From contig NC_064543.1 in the NCBI RefSeq assembly GCF_023856365.1, forward strand, positions 6,527,952-6,591,951: DNA of 64,000 nucleotides, written 5' to 3'. This document shows positions 44,491-57,200 of this stretch, piece after piece. The notes under the pieces are model-generated. The model had not been told where the DNA came from, did no database searches, and saw nothing but the letters and a program-made list of their open reading frames with translations. Position 1 is the first letter of the stretch, and the number at the start of each line of letters is the position of its first letter. The stretch is from Brienomyrus brachyistius (lineage: Eukaryota; Chordata; Actinopteri; Osteoglossiformes; Mormyridae). A program made the translations under genes and the position numbers.

Positions 44491-44640
44491 CACGCTGTCC
44501 CACCCCCACCCCACGCTGTCCCCCCCACCCCACGCTGTCCCCCCCCCCCCCACCCCCCATGCTGCCCCCCCCACCCCACGCTGTCCCCCCCCCCACCCCC
44601 CCCACCCCACGCTGTCCCCCCCCCACCCCACGTTGACCCC
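44491..44640. repeat. C-rich minisatellite (CCCCACGCTGTCC)n
   Basis: About six copies of a variable unit CCCCACCCCACGCTGTCC with C runs up to 13 long. The G-rich minus strand could form G-quadruplexes. Open frames here are low-complexity products of the repeat. Confidence 0.85.
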
Positions 44641-45798
44641 TGCTAACGGTCTGCGGCTGCAGTATTGGTGCAGCATGCTGCAGCCCAGATAATCTAGGGG
44701 TTTCACCCACCCCGCAGCCCTGTCACAGGAGATGGATGACCCCCCCCTTCCCGATTTAGACCTTGTTAATGCACGATAAACAACCTCTTTTTCCGGGAAT
44801 TCACTGCCAGCATTCCAGGGTGCATCCTGGTGTCCCGAGGTATCTGGAGGTGCACGTTCCAGGGTCCCGAGGTACCCAAGCCCTGGGGAGGCCATTTGCG
44901 GCCATAACTGAGTTACGAGTGCTTTGATTGGTCACTCCTTTTATTCATTTTCCCTCGGCATAGTAATGGCAGGTCTGCGACAAGGAAGCACAGAAATCCA
45001 CGTCCGCTGGTGGTGACATTATGGGAGGAAATGGCTTTCCTCTCAGCCGCAAATTGATGCCTCTGATTGCACAGATATGCTTGTCCTCTCCTCCTTTCAG
45101 TGCGTAAAATGGTTTTTGTGTCCTCCCGAATTCATTAAGGGCTGCCGGATTTTCCCTTTTTCACAGACCGCCAGCGGCACTGAGGTGTTACTGGGATGGT
45201 GAGAGGTGGTGTAGAGCGGGGGTAATGCTGCATAATCGATGGCAGAGCTGAACAGACGATTCACCGTTACGTAGGTTAATCGTGGCCACACCAGAATTCT
45301 GCGGGGATTCATTTTGCAGGTCTCCATGTCCCCCTGGGCTGGTGTATTAATGAGATCCACTGACCTGGCAAAGTTTTCACAAAAGTCTGTTACAAAAAGA
45401 CTTTCTAACTATTAAAATCTGCCTGTTCTCGCACAAGATGACCAAACTGCTTTTGGAACTTCCTGGGCTGCCGAGGGTCAGCCAAGGTCGACAGTCCCGC
45501 TGGCTGCTTGATTAGTTTCCTATTGGTTTCCTGCTGGCTTCCTGTTAGGGCTGTTGCCATTTTAGGATACTTAAGGTCCTACCGGGGCCACTGGGGATCT
45601 CCCGCTGTAGCCCGCTGTCCTAAAGTAGGCTTCTACAGGAAGACAGGCACATTTGTCCTAGAAACGCCCACTGCGTCTGTTTCGGAGTCCCGGGCTCTGC
45701 CCTTGTCACCTTTGGTGGGGCGTTCTGATTCTTAAGCAGGTGTCAGGGGTAAAGTGCTGAGCTCACAAAGGCATCCTGACAGGTTGGGATGGCTTGAC

Positions 45799-46015
45799 TG
45801 TGAGAGAAAGAGAGATAAGAGAGAGAGAGACGGGGGCTTCTCCAGAGAGAGAGCGGGGGGGGGGGGGGGGGAGAGAAGGAAAGAGCTAGAGAGAAAGAAA
45901 GAGGGAGAGAGAGAGGGATGGGGTTTCTCCAGAGAGAGAGAGCTGGTGGGGAGAAGGAAAGAGCTAGAGGGAAAGATAGAGAAGGGGAGAGAGAGGGACG
46001 AGGGTTTCTCCAGAG
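45799..46015. repeat. purine-rich GA repeat with ~80-86-bp period
   Basis: GA dinucleotide tracts contain a larger period marked by three copies of TTCTCCAGAG about 80-86 bases apart, each followed by AGAGAG or the repeat end. One strand is almost pure purine over long stretches, which favours triplex or slipped structures. Confidence 0.75.
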
Positions 46016-49000
46016 CTTTCAACTGCCAGGTGAACCTATCTGTGAGCTTGCTGTCACAGAAAGGGTTGATAGGATGATAGGGAGGATAGTGTAACAGGAA
46101 CAATGAGTGACAGGCGATAGTGTGACAGGGACAGAAGGGCTGATATGGTGACAGGGACGAAAGGGAAGATCTGTAAACTGAGAAAGAGGTGATGACCATC
46201 ATGAGCCGGCAGTGACCTTAATAATGCAGCATCTGGAGAGATGACTTCTGTGAGACACTTCTGTGAGCAAAGGTCTGGCATAGTGCATAGTTTGTTCATC
46301 ATCTATCCAATCGGATGTGTACTGATTCAGTATCTGTGAGTCTTTGGAATGGTGCCCCTTTATAAGAGATTAAAGAGCCATAGGTGTACCTACTGATAGC
46401 GATAATCATTCTTAAATAGTCTCTTAATCTTAATGGCAGCCCGTCCTATGGGGGCCAGCGGGCTCCGACCCTCCTCCTCCCAGGCTCCGCACTAACCCTA
46501 GCCTGTGTTCCAAGTTCTGGGTGGCAGGAGAGCGCGTCCGGGACGTCATGCTGCCTGATCGCAGATCCGCTCACCCGCCGACTGGTCTGGCTACCGCTGC
46601 ACGTTTTTATGAAGCCAAATTTATGAAGGCGTGTTTCGTGACGTACGACTTCCTCTCTGCCAAATCGTTACTCTTTAATCATTCGTATGATGGATGGCTG
46701 AGGATAAATCTTCTCGGAGAGTTAAAGTCGGGGTAGTGCAGTGGTGTTTGGCACTGAGCTCCGAACTAGGGTAGCAGTGCAGAGGAAAAGCCGCCGCGTT
46801 CACGGTAAACAAAGAACGACGGAACATGGAACCGTAAAAAACAAGAATTAAAGAAATGGGTTTATGCACCTTGATCATGGCAGAGACCCAGATTTTGCTG
46901 GAACCCCAGTCCAGTTCTGATTGCCCCTTTGTCACTGGTGTCACACAGGATAGCGCAGTGGGCCAGGGGGGTTAAGTATGCCTCACCGCCCCTAAAACCT
47001 CACTGCTGAATCTACCACAGCTCACCTTCACCCCAAACAGCCTGGTCAGGCTGCACGATGCCTCCATAGCACCCGCAGTGTAGACAGCCACCTGCCAGTG
47101 GGACCCACCAACATTGCATCTTAACAGCTGACATGCGATCCTCTGTCCAGCGCCCTGCGCATTAACCCACTCAGAGACTGACGCTTATAAATTATGGACA
47201 CTGCGGAAGATTATATGATATTTATTGCCTGCGTCTTATGCCGAAGCAGAATTTGAAATCTGTCTTTAAATTAATGATTTTTCCCCTGCCTATCAATTCC
47301 ATACCTTTATTCTTAATGCATGATTTCTATGAAAACTGACAACTTAAAGTGAGCGGCGTTACTGATGTGACAACAGCCCACCATATCACACAATCATGTT
47401 GCAGACACAAACAGATCTAATTTCATCATGCATTTTTGTAAACACCTTAGAAGTCTTTTGACCCCTTGTTAATCTTTACAGTTTTTCATATGTAGTTTAA
47501 AATATAATATTTCAAGACCAAGAGAAAATTGTCCATGACAGATTGGTGCAGCTAAACATGTGAAGCAGAGCAGTCAAACTAACATCTACATCAGTACATC
47601 GGAACATGGATCCTTGGGCTGACAGAAACTTTAAATCCCTACATGTTATTTTCCCCATGAAATTCTTCCACGTACCTTGTTTCAAAAATGATTCTGTGAA
47701 CTTTTTCTGGTGCTCGAACGCCGAACGTGTCCCCTTTCGGAATAAAGCACGGGGGCGCTGATCCAGAAGCAGTCCGTAACGTGCCCCAAACAGTCTCCCC
47801 GGGGTCCCATGCAAATTCAGCGGAGGGCTTTCATCCTACAAAGGCTCGGGCAGCATGAAAGGATCGCTGGCTCTCACACCGAGGAAAATCCCGACTGCCG
47901 ACATGGGAAGCACGGAGAAACCAACGACCCGGCACCGGACGACCGGTCTTGGAACAGAAACCCCCCCCCCCCCGCCCCCAGATACAGATTGAATTATACC
48001 GAGGAAATGAGGCGGAAAGAAGAAGGAAAAAGTCCCTCCTGGTTGCCACGGCGATAAAGGAGCAGCTTTACCTGGCCGTTCTCACATCCTGTGGAGGGGA
48101 AAGTAGCGACGGCGGTTTGCAGCGCGGCGCCGGCAGCCAGAGTGCATCTCCTACCGCTGCATCACATCAGGGCCGACTCGCTGCATCGCCTTGCCGGCAT
48201 GGCTGGGGGGCGCCGACCGGCTCGGATGGCAGGAGAGGGAATTCCATGCGCTGGTGCTGCCGCTGACTCCTCACACGCGTCCTCTGCCTTTCACCCACCG
48301 GCGTGCTCCCCGCCACCACTGCCTGTGCCGTGCGCGTGTGTCTGTGTGCGCGTGTGTCTGCCTGCGCGTGTGTCTGTGTGTGTGCGGCTGCACCACAGTC
48401 TGCCCATCATCCCACTCAGGCTGGAGATTCTGAGGCTTCCTGGCTTGTCCCCCCCCCCCCCCTCTTGGGCCCACCGTCAAACTCGGAAGGCTGCAGGGGG
48501 CCAAGCTGCAGGGAGTGGAACAAGGCCCTGGGAACAGGTGACAGAAACCATGACTCAATCAACCTTACCTGTCCCCCCCCCCCCCCAGGTCATGATGGCT
48601 CAGGCCACTGTCAGAGCGGCTCCACACCCAAGGACAACCGGCGTGGGGGGGGGGGGGGTAAGGAAAATGCACAAATAAACATTTGGCAGTCAACTTTGGA
48701 TTATCGTGACGCTTCTCTCCATAATTACCACATCTTATTCTTCCTGGTCAATAAATCTATTCTCCACTTTGATTTACAATCAGATCCCAGTGTAGGAGAG
48801 ACGAGGAGCCAATAACAGACAAAGGAAGTCCAGCATAATTTATTGTTCTAGTTCTGTTGAGTGTCTATAGCTGGACTGCAGACATTGTAATGTGTGTGGC
48901 TTTATTTTCTCTGGTTTGCCAGGTGTCACGTAAAGGCTCCGCATTCTGGTGTCTGATTGTTAATGAGGCATATTCAGGGCTGGTTGTGTGTTACTCGTCT

Positions 49001-50989
49001 GGCATGTCCGTAAAGCAGCAGCCATGTTCTGAACGTTGGGATTGGGACCTTCTACATGAGGACACACCTCGGTGCCGATGAGGACCCAGTTAACCATGGT
49101 TGTCAGGGTCGCATGTGGCCTAAGGATCTGATCTATAGACTGGATCAAAGCTGCTTTTTGTTTACAGATTCACAATCGATAAGATCTGGGTGAGGTGGGG
49201 GTTGGGGGCAATGAAGTGTAAGGAGGTCGGAGCAGCGGCGAGGTGAGTCGGCTTTGTCAGAAGTCACAACGGCACTTTGCTGAGGCAAGGCGAGTCATAG
49301 CTGCTGAATGTTCATCAGGCTCTTCAACAGATGCGCACTGGATCAGGTAAACTATGGTAAACCACGGACTGCAGACTCGTGGCGGGTGAGAGGAGGGGGA
49401 GTGGGGGGGCCGTGCCGATGTCCCAGCAACCTTCGACGCATCTTTGAGAATGCAGTCATGAACAATCATGAAAAAATTACCTCCAAATAATTTTATGCAA
49501 AACAATAACATTTTTATTATTTTTTAAAAACGCCTAAATTATAGCCATGCATTTTGAACAAAAAAGTGATTCAAAACGCAGGTGTTGCGATTTGATATCT
49601 GCCAAGCAGTGGTATTTTTAGGGTTATATTTAATGTCAGGTCATCATGGCACTGGGAGGCACTGGGAGGCACTGGGAGGAGGAGAGCAGCCTCCGACGGG
49701 TTAGGAAACAAACCAGGAGGCAGAAGGTTATATCTGAGTTTCTGCCATGACATGGACGTGATTTAATGCTCCCCCCTTATGCTCGCCCCCCAAAATGTGT
49801 TCTGTGGACCATGAGGAAAACACCCAAACCCATTTGGGGAGACTTCTGTAATCCGTAGCCCTCCCTTGATGTGACTGCATCCTGCCATTTCAGAAAGCCA
49901 GTCTTAATTCCCGTTAATCGCAATGTCTCCTCACTGCTGCTCGGAGAAGTCAGAGGAAATCAATCGCTGGGAAAGGAAGGCTGGTTGCTAGGTGATTATT
50001 GACTTATTAATAACCATTTGTCATTTTAACTGAAATGTTCTGAGTTTATATACTTCGTACACGTCTCTGAATCCACATGATGGAGCAGAGAGGAGGCTCA
50101 CTGTGTGACTGGCTCACTGTAATCCTCTGCCAGTCGGAGGGTCACGTCCTGCAACTGTTACAAGAAAGTGCTGCCTTGTACTGTTTTACAAAACGGCTCC
50201 TCACATGGCCTGTGCTGAGCATGAAGTTAAAGAGCCGAAATAGAAAAGGAAAGTGACCACTGACTACTGCTCCTGAAGAATTTCTGAAACTGGGCGTGAC
50301 CTGCATTCTGCTCCCAGCAGCACATGGGGGGAGGTTGGATTATATCATGAGTATGCAAAAATAAAGAATAACTCCTGGCAGCTTAGAGGTTTGCCTCAGA
50401 CTTACAGGCATGTGTGTCTCGCCTTGGGTTGGACTGCTTGAGTTGGCACTGAGTCTGACAAACTACGGGTCCCACAGTACGATTTTGCAGAGTTGGGGAA
50501 GTGGGGCTGATGGTAGGTACTGGGCCCCTGCCAGGGCATCTATACCCCTCTCCATGGTGGAGGGTGTGTCCGCTGACGGACTCGCCCCTGTGCGGGGTGT
50601 CACCAGGAGCCATTATGGAAGATTGTCAGGGTTGTTGCCTGTCCAACCCTGTCCTATGCGTCTTGTCCAATTTTGGCCAGCAGGTGTCGCTGATCATCCT
50701 GTTTCCACCCTCTCTGTCTTGTAGCCCTTTAGCTCCCCTATTCAAATCTAGCCCTCGATTCGAAATCCAAACCTTGTTTTTCACTTCCCCCAGATAGGCA
50801 GTTTAATAATTGCTGATTCTGATTGGTCAGAGGCTTCACACCTGGCTCATAGGTAAAGGAAAGCTGGAAAATCAGCAAAGCTCGGACCTTGAGGACCGTG
50901 ATTTGAACAGCCCTGTCCCAGAGTGTTTCCCTGCTCCCCAGGCCGCCGTTTAGCTCAGTGGGCAAAGTGAGCGGCTTAGGCTGTCCTCT

Positions 50990-51600
50990 CCAGTCACTAG
51001 TCACCTGTTATTTAATATGTATTGGTTACCATGTGTTAGTACCTGTGGTTGTTTCCTAGTCCTGCTCTTTGTTGTGCTCTGGTGCCTAGTTGCGTTTTAC
51101 TGTCTGGTTTCTTTAGTTTGTTCTTAATTTTCCTGTTTTGTTTTTGACCCCTCGTGGTCCCTTTACAGACACTCCCTTACTTACGAACGTTCAACTTACG
51201 AACTTTTAGACATACGAACGAAGAGGACTGTAAGTCCAAATCGTGTTCGTTGGGCTCCCGTTCCCTGCCCGCAACATCAGTTTTTTTTCTGCGCGCCGAT
51301 TCCGCCTAGTACGACTTCTAGCCGCTACTCCTACCATGCAGCAGCATAGCATACATACTCCCAGTATCCTAGTTCTTTGTACTTGCATATACCCTTGAAA
51401 TGATGTTGAATAATGACTTACGCACATTTCAAGTTACAAACGGCCGTTCGGACCGTATCTCATTGGTAAGTAGAGGAGCATCTGTATTTTGTGGTTCTCC
51501 CCTCTGTAATCAGTTTTGGTTAATAAATCCCTTTTTGTCATTCTGTGGATTGTCCGTCTCTTCCCTCCTTCACCATGCCCCACCGTAATGGAAGATGAAT
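50990..51600 (+). repeat. dispersed repeat interrupted by a MITE
   Basis: The outer parts (GTGGTTGTTTCCTAGTCCTG on the left; TTAATAAATCCC to CCCCACCGTAATGG on the right) appear to belong to the family seen inversely at 35740-36270. The element at 51166-51484 sits between them. Outer boundaries are approximate. Confidence 0.45.
51166..51484. mobile_element. MITE with mariner-like ends and TA flanks
   Basis: The left end is CAGACACTCCCTTACTTACG and the inverse of the right end is CAGATGCTCCTCTACTTACC, so the element has inverted termini starting CAG. It is flanked by TA on both sides (51164-51165, 51485-51486), as expected for Tc1/mariner-type insertion. The 319-bp interior has no transposase. 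Confidence 0.75.
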
Positions 51601-52860
51601 GTTATTGCGTAGGCATATTTATCATCTAAATCCAAACAGGAGGTATGCAAACTGGCTAAAGCTAAATTAGCAATACTGATGTATAAATATGTCTCCTTAG
51701 ATATGCATGTATTATGTCAGTAATGATAATTTTGAACAAAGAGAGTCATCTTTCTGCTTCAGTTCCTCATGGTAAATGCATTTCCTTCAATTAGAACCTA
51801 GGGCGTGACTGGGGGTGTTGAGGTCGCCACCCATTTAAGCGGGTCCGGGGGTTGTATTGGATGGCTTTGATTATAATTTACGCCCATGATTAAAACCCAT
51901 ATAATTCCTAGCTCTCCTTTGTGTACCTGACCAACGTGGCAATTATAATAGCACCATCTGTTCATTAAAGTAAAATATATTACTATAAATTAACACCCTA
52001 TATTTTCATCCGGTGATAAATCGCTGTGGGGAAATGTGAGAAAGGTCCATTCAAGTCGAATAAAACCTAAATGAAACTGAACTCTTTAAAAGCATTGTCA
52101 CACGCAAATGAAACGGTACCAGTACAGCGCAGGGAAGAAATTAGTTTAAAATATTTATAAAGCCTCAGTAAAAGACCTCTTGTGTCCCACAGCATTCCTG
52201 TTAAAGTTAATGTTGACTCTGTAAACAGCGGAACAGACCAGTGAAGGATTGCTGTTCATGACCCAAATTAAGTTAAATTACAATCTATTCACGACATAAT
52301 CGTAATCGTTGCCTCGAAAGGGATTAATCGGGAATTCCCGATGGACATCTAATGTAAATTAATCCCTGACATTGACAGCAGCGTCCTTGGGAGGTCCCAT
52401 CGGGGACTTGGCAAAAAAAAAAAAACAGTTACGTTTCTCACAACTGCGCTCAAAACCGGTTCCAGTTACGCAGAACAGCGGGGATACCACGGAAACAATA
52501 CTAATATAAACTATTATACTTTGGCCTATATATCTTCTAATCAATATAAATTATAATTATTATGCAGAGTTATATGAGTCTTGGTAACCCCGTACAAGTC
52601 TTAGACTAAATTATATGTATTTGGTGTAAACTTTCGTTTACTCCTTTACCTGAACTAAAGCTGACCACATTTATCATATGTATCCTTAAATTAATGTGAT
52701 TTGACAACATTTTATATATCGGTTTTAATAAATGCACCAGTCACCTTTTTGGGGGTTTGACAGTTCCAACCCGCGTTTGTCAGGTACGTCATTGCATGTT
52801 TTATGTTAATCGTATACCATAAGCAGCGTATACCATAACCAATCCACATCACAATAGCGT

Positions 52861-53221
52861 GAGTGCTGAGTGACGCGGACGGGACCGGGACCGGGACCCT
52901 GACGCAGCCCGTCCAGCTCCGAACAGTCCAGGCTGGACTCCGGCTCTTCGCTGTATTAATTAATTCAGGGCAAGTCTCGCGGTGTTACCTCTCAGACATC
53001 TTGCATTTTTCAGTCTGAGAAAGAAAGAGGCGATTTATCGCGCAGTCCGTCCGAAACGGGTCGCTGCTCGGTCCGGAGGAGCTCCGCGCTTCGAAGTGCC
53101 GATCGCTTGCCTGCCCTCGCCGTGTCGAACCCGGCGGCGGCTCGCCTTTCCCGGGCAGTCCCGAGTCCTGCGTCATCATCTTTTCTGCATTTTCGCCTTT
53201 TTCTCCCCAATCCAAGACGAC
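52861..53221 (+). promoter_or_regulatory. ARNT2 promoter/5' UTR region (putative)
   Basis: GC content rises sharply from about 52870, with a short GGGACC tandem (CGGGACCGGGACCGGGACCC) and many CpGs up to the ATG at 53222. No TATA box is obvious. This fits a CpG-island promoter for ARNT2. Confidence 0.5.
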
Positions 53222-53252
53222 ATGGCAACACCCGCCGCTGTTAATCCGTCGG
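53222..53252 (+). CDS. arnt2: ARNT2 exon 1 (coding)
   Basis: [10 protein letters not shown] plus one base, ending at donor GTAAGT. The context GACATGG is favourable. The first nine residues equal human ARNT2. Confidence 0.95.
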
Positions 53253-54233
53253 GTAAGTGCGACATTCATTTTGAAGGGAAGCGATCGGTCGCGTTAAAAG
53301 CGACTTGAGACATCGCATGTAATGTTGGCTAATTTTTTCACGGTAACAAAAGAATCGCAGCCCCGGTGCCTTTTTTCCCCCCGACATCAGAAGGGACTGG
53401 CTGCCTGCATGTGTGGGGGAAGGGGGATGCTGCCTTCATAACAATCTAACATTTAACTCACAAGAGCTGATTTTTCATGTTTTAGCCCCGTGATCTGCCA
53501 ATATGTGGTTATTTCTGTCTTACATTTTCCGTATCCTGCTAAAGTCATTAATTCTGACTTACGTGCGATAGTTTGCGACGATCAAAGGTTCTTTTTTTTT
53601 GTAAATGCAAATTGTGGATTTTCTGAATACATTAGCCAGCGAGCAGTACGTGATTGATTTCCTTGATTAATCTCCTTAAGAACACAAAGGTCCTTTTTGC
53701 GCAGGCTAAAGCTTGCCTTGCGGGCTTAAACCTCCTTCACTGTTAGTCGGACGCTGCCCCTTACTTTCTCTGCCTGTTGATTCCAACATATACAATCGTT
53801 CTTTTAATTTTTTTCCCTTTTACTTGCGGTTGATTATTTTAAACCAAACATATGCTACAAAATTAAATTTGGCGCTACAGTGTAACTGTTGGTGAAGAGT
53901 TTAGACAATGCAGATGGGCATGACTGAAAGGGTTATGTAACAGGCAAAAAAATCGGTGTATCGCCTTGCTTTCCTTATGCGCCCGTGTGTGTTTGGAGGT
54001 TGGTGTGGAGCACACAGCAGATGGAGTTCCTGGCATCTGCAAAGATGCTGTGGTTGGTTTCCATGGAGCTAAAAGAAAAGAAGTTAAGTCCGGTGATATC
54101 AGCTATGTCAGTAGGCAAGCGTGGGCTGATGATGATAACTGTGATGATGTCCTGCTGTTTTGGAAAAGCATCAAGAATGATTCAACAAAGGTGTGTGTGT
54201 GTGTATATGTGTGTGTGTATGTATGTATATATA

Positions 54234-54270
<37 letters not shown>

Positions 54271-57200
54271 AGGGCAAATTTGAGGCTCAGGAACTGAAAA
54301 TGGACTCTCTGCCATTAGTTTAATTGTTTACTCATTACCTACCACAGGGAGATCCGTGTGCTGTCAGCAGTCACTAACAGCATCCCCTTGTAAGAGCTGT
54401 GGTGACCAGCAAGTGGAGTTTGGTTTTAGGTCTGTGCTAAACACGACCGATTCGGACTCGAGAGGACCTGTTTGTTCAGGTGGGTTTGGAGTATGGCGAG
54501 GAATAGCAGGCCAACGGCTGAGAGAAGGCTGATGTCAGACATGGAGGAGGAGTGGAGGAGGATGAGGAGGTGCGCTGCTCCTCTTCAAGGCTACGTCAAG
54601 CGTCTGTCTGGAGTGGGGGAACACTGCATTCTGCATTCAGACATGACCAGACTGTGTGCTGTTCACAGCCGCTGCTGTTTATTACCCTGTCTAATGGGGC
54701 CCAATAATCCTTTCGAAATAATACTAAAACATATAGAAAGTCCAGGAGTGCTATGAAAAAATGGCAATTTATACAGTTAAAATTCTGATTAACACCAATA
54801 TATAGCATGGTGTGCGAATACCTCCAGAATGCAAGCAAAGTCTGGGCTGATATTCTCATAATCAGATTATTTAAACTGAAAAAATAACCAAAGAAATCCT
54901 GGTGTAAAGGCATGTTTACATATAGCAAACATTTTGCTGTACGATTTCTCAACAGCGGCACTTGTCAGCTGGTGGAATGACTTGGGGGAGACAAATGTGT
55001 GTTTTTTTTGTGTCTGGGAACAGAAACCGCTTCAACAGTCACCTGTGTGACAGCTGGGACGGTTTAAAGATCGCAGGCAATGCCAGGATGTGCTGACTAC
55101 CTGGATTTTTTTGGTGAACCTGTTTATTTGTGGACAGGTGTAACAAGATTGCATCAGAATTAGATTGTAAGGTTGCAATGAAGTATTAGGTCTAGCGAAA
55201 TTACAATAGCATTAGCCTGGTTAGCATGACTCACTGCTGTAGTGCATACTTATGTTGCAGCCTAGTATCACACGATGCAGTGACTAAAATCCAGCACTAA
55301 ACAACATTAATACCAGACAACGCTCATTCATAACAAACCCATTTTTTGGACTTACTTCAGTATAAAGGTTTTTAATTTGCAGCAGAGCTACTACACAGCT
55401 ACTCTGTAAATGGAAAGTGAATGGAATTAGACGGTAAACCTCGTCACTGTTTCATTTTGGCTTCATGACACTTGGTCTCGGTGAAGGAGCCTCTTCTGAA
55501 CAGAGACAGATGACTTGTACATAATAATCTCGTGTTTTGCGATTTTTAGTCGATGCTGTTGTTTATCACTGTAGCTAATGACCTCCCTTCCTGTTTATGT
55601 AGTGCTGCCGGGTGCTTGGTGCCACTCTGCCGAGAGTCTCCTGAAACCTGCCGTGGCCGGGATGTTCAGATAAAATCGCCTGGGATTCTTTTTCGATACG
55701 GCCATAAAAATTCTGTGCTTGTGCCTTACCTACATAGTAACGAAGGTAACGGTGTGATTGATCTTAAGCAAGCAAAAAAGTTCAAGGTCCTTGGCTGTAC
55801 CATGTCTCCCTCGTATTCACTTACCTGTCTGTAAGCTCTAATATACATGGAAGGCATTTTTCACGCTTTCTGATGCTTGACAAAAGCTTTTCTGTGATTT
55901 GCACGTGAAATGTATTTTCGTTGACACTCTGCAAGATTGGCGAGCTAATTTTTAATTCCTCAGATTCTCTGTGTAGGTCCAGGCTTTTCTTGTAGAAAAC
56001 GCTTTGATTTACCTGTTTAAACCGCATGATAATTTCCATTAGGCAGCTTTTAAAACACACAAAACTCCTTCCGTTTGTTGCGTTGATATTCACTCCACAC
56101 AGGCGCTGCTCATTCAATCCTGAAAGCGCGGCAAAGGTTACATTAATCATTTGTTAAAATACGGAGGCTCGACTCTCCATCAGTAATTATAGTGCAAATG
56201 AAAGCTTTATTATGCAAGGAACGAGGGTCGTGATTCATAGCCGCGGTTACAGGAAACAGAATCGGCAGCATATATAAACATAGCCTGTGCTAGAATGGAA
56301 TGTGTCTACGAGATTTTTACTATGCTAAACAAATAAAGCGAAACAAAACAGGCACGGTGTTGTAAAGATGGTGGAACGAAAATGGTTGGCACAGGGGGGA
56401 CGCTGTCATGAGAAGAGTGTACACATCCATTCTGATTTTTTCCTGTGACAGGCGCGTGCTGAAGGCCAGTCGCCTGCTTGGTTTGTTTGAGGCGTTGGGC
56501 TGAAACACTGTTGAGGTAACAGGACACAGGAGGCCTGTGGGCCAAAGTTTTTTTTTTTTTTTTTTTTTTAAATCCTATACTGCCTACAAATCCAGCTCCA
56601 CTCCCGTCTTCTGCCCCCTGCTGGCAGATACGGTAAATGCAACTCAGACAAGAATGTTGACAGCAAACAATGTTAAAAATAGAAAGGAGTAAATGTCTTT
56701 TGTTTAGCTTTTTTTTCCCCAGTTTGTTTGACAGCAGCTTGCTCGCCGTGAAGAGAATGAATGGAGTCCACAGCAGAGAATGTTGATTTGGCCCTTGAGT
56801 CAATTACAGCAGCTGCCATCCGTTTGTTTGTTCTGTCTGTTGCGGCCAAATGAACACAAGCACCTTATGGGATGGATGTTGATTTTTGTTCTGTTCCTGT
56901 TGTCACGTTCTGGCATGCAGAGATGGCCACGGACCTCCCTGGACCCGTGACGATGCCGGGCACTGTGGTGGGGGCAGGGCAGGTACGGATGGCTGGTTCG
57001 ATGCCCGGCCGGGGCGGCAAGAGGAGATCTGGAGGGTGAGTATTCGGAAATAGTGAAGCGGTCTTCCGTGGGGAAGCAGGCGGTCACGCGGCTACGTCAA
57101 AAAGGTGACTGTAGCGGGTTTGCTTGCCGGCTTGGGCAGGCGGGCGTCCGCATCCCCCTAGTGCTGTTCTGGCGTGAGCTCGCCCACGCCCCTGTCCGCA

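Noticed and set aside
47800..48680. CpG-rich patch with long overlapping open frames
   Set aside because: Frames overlap on both strands, are Pro/Arg-rich and lack domains or splice logic; at best a CpG island.
50941..50985. tRNA-like text TTTAGCTCAGTGGGCAAAG
   Set aside because: It resembles a tRNA A-box, but no matching B-box or acceptor stem follows; not a tRNA gene.
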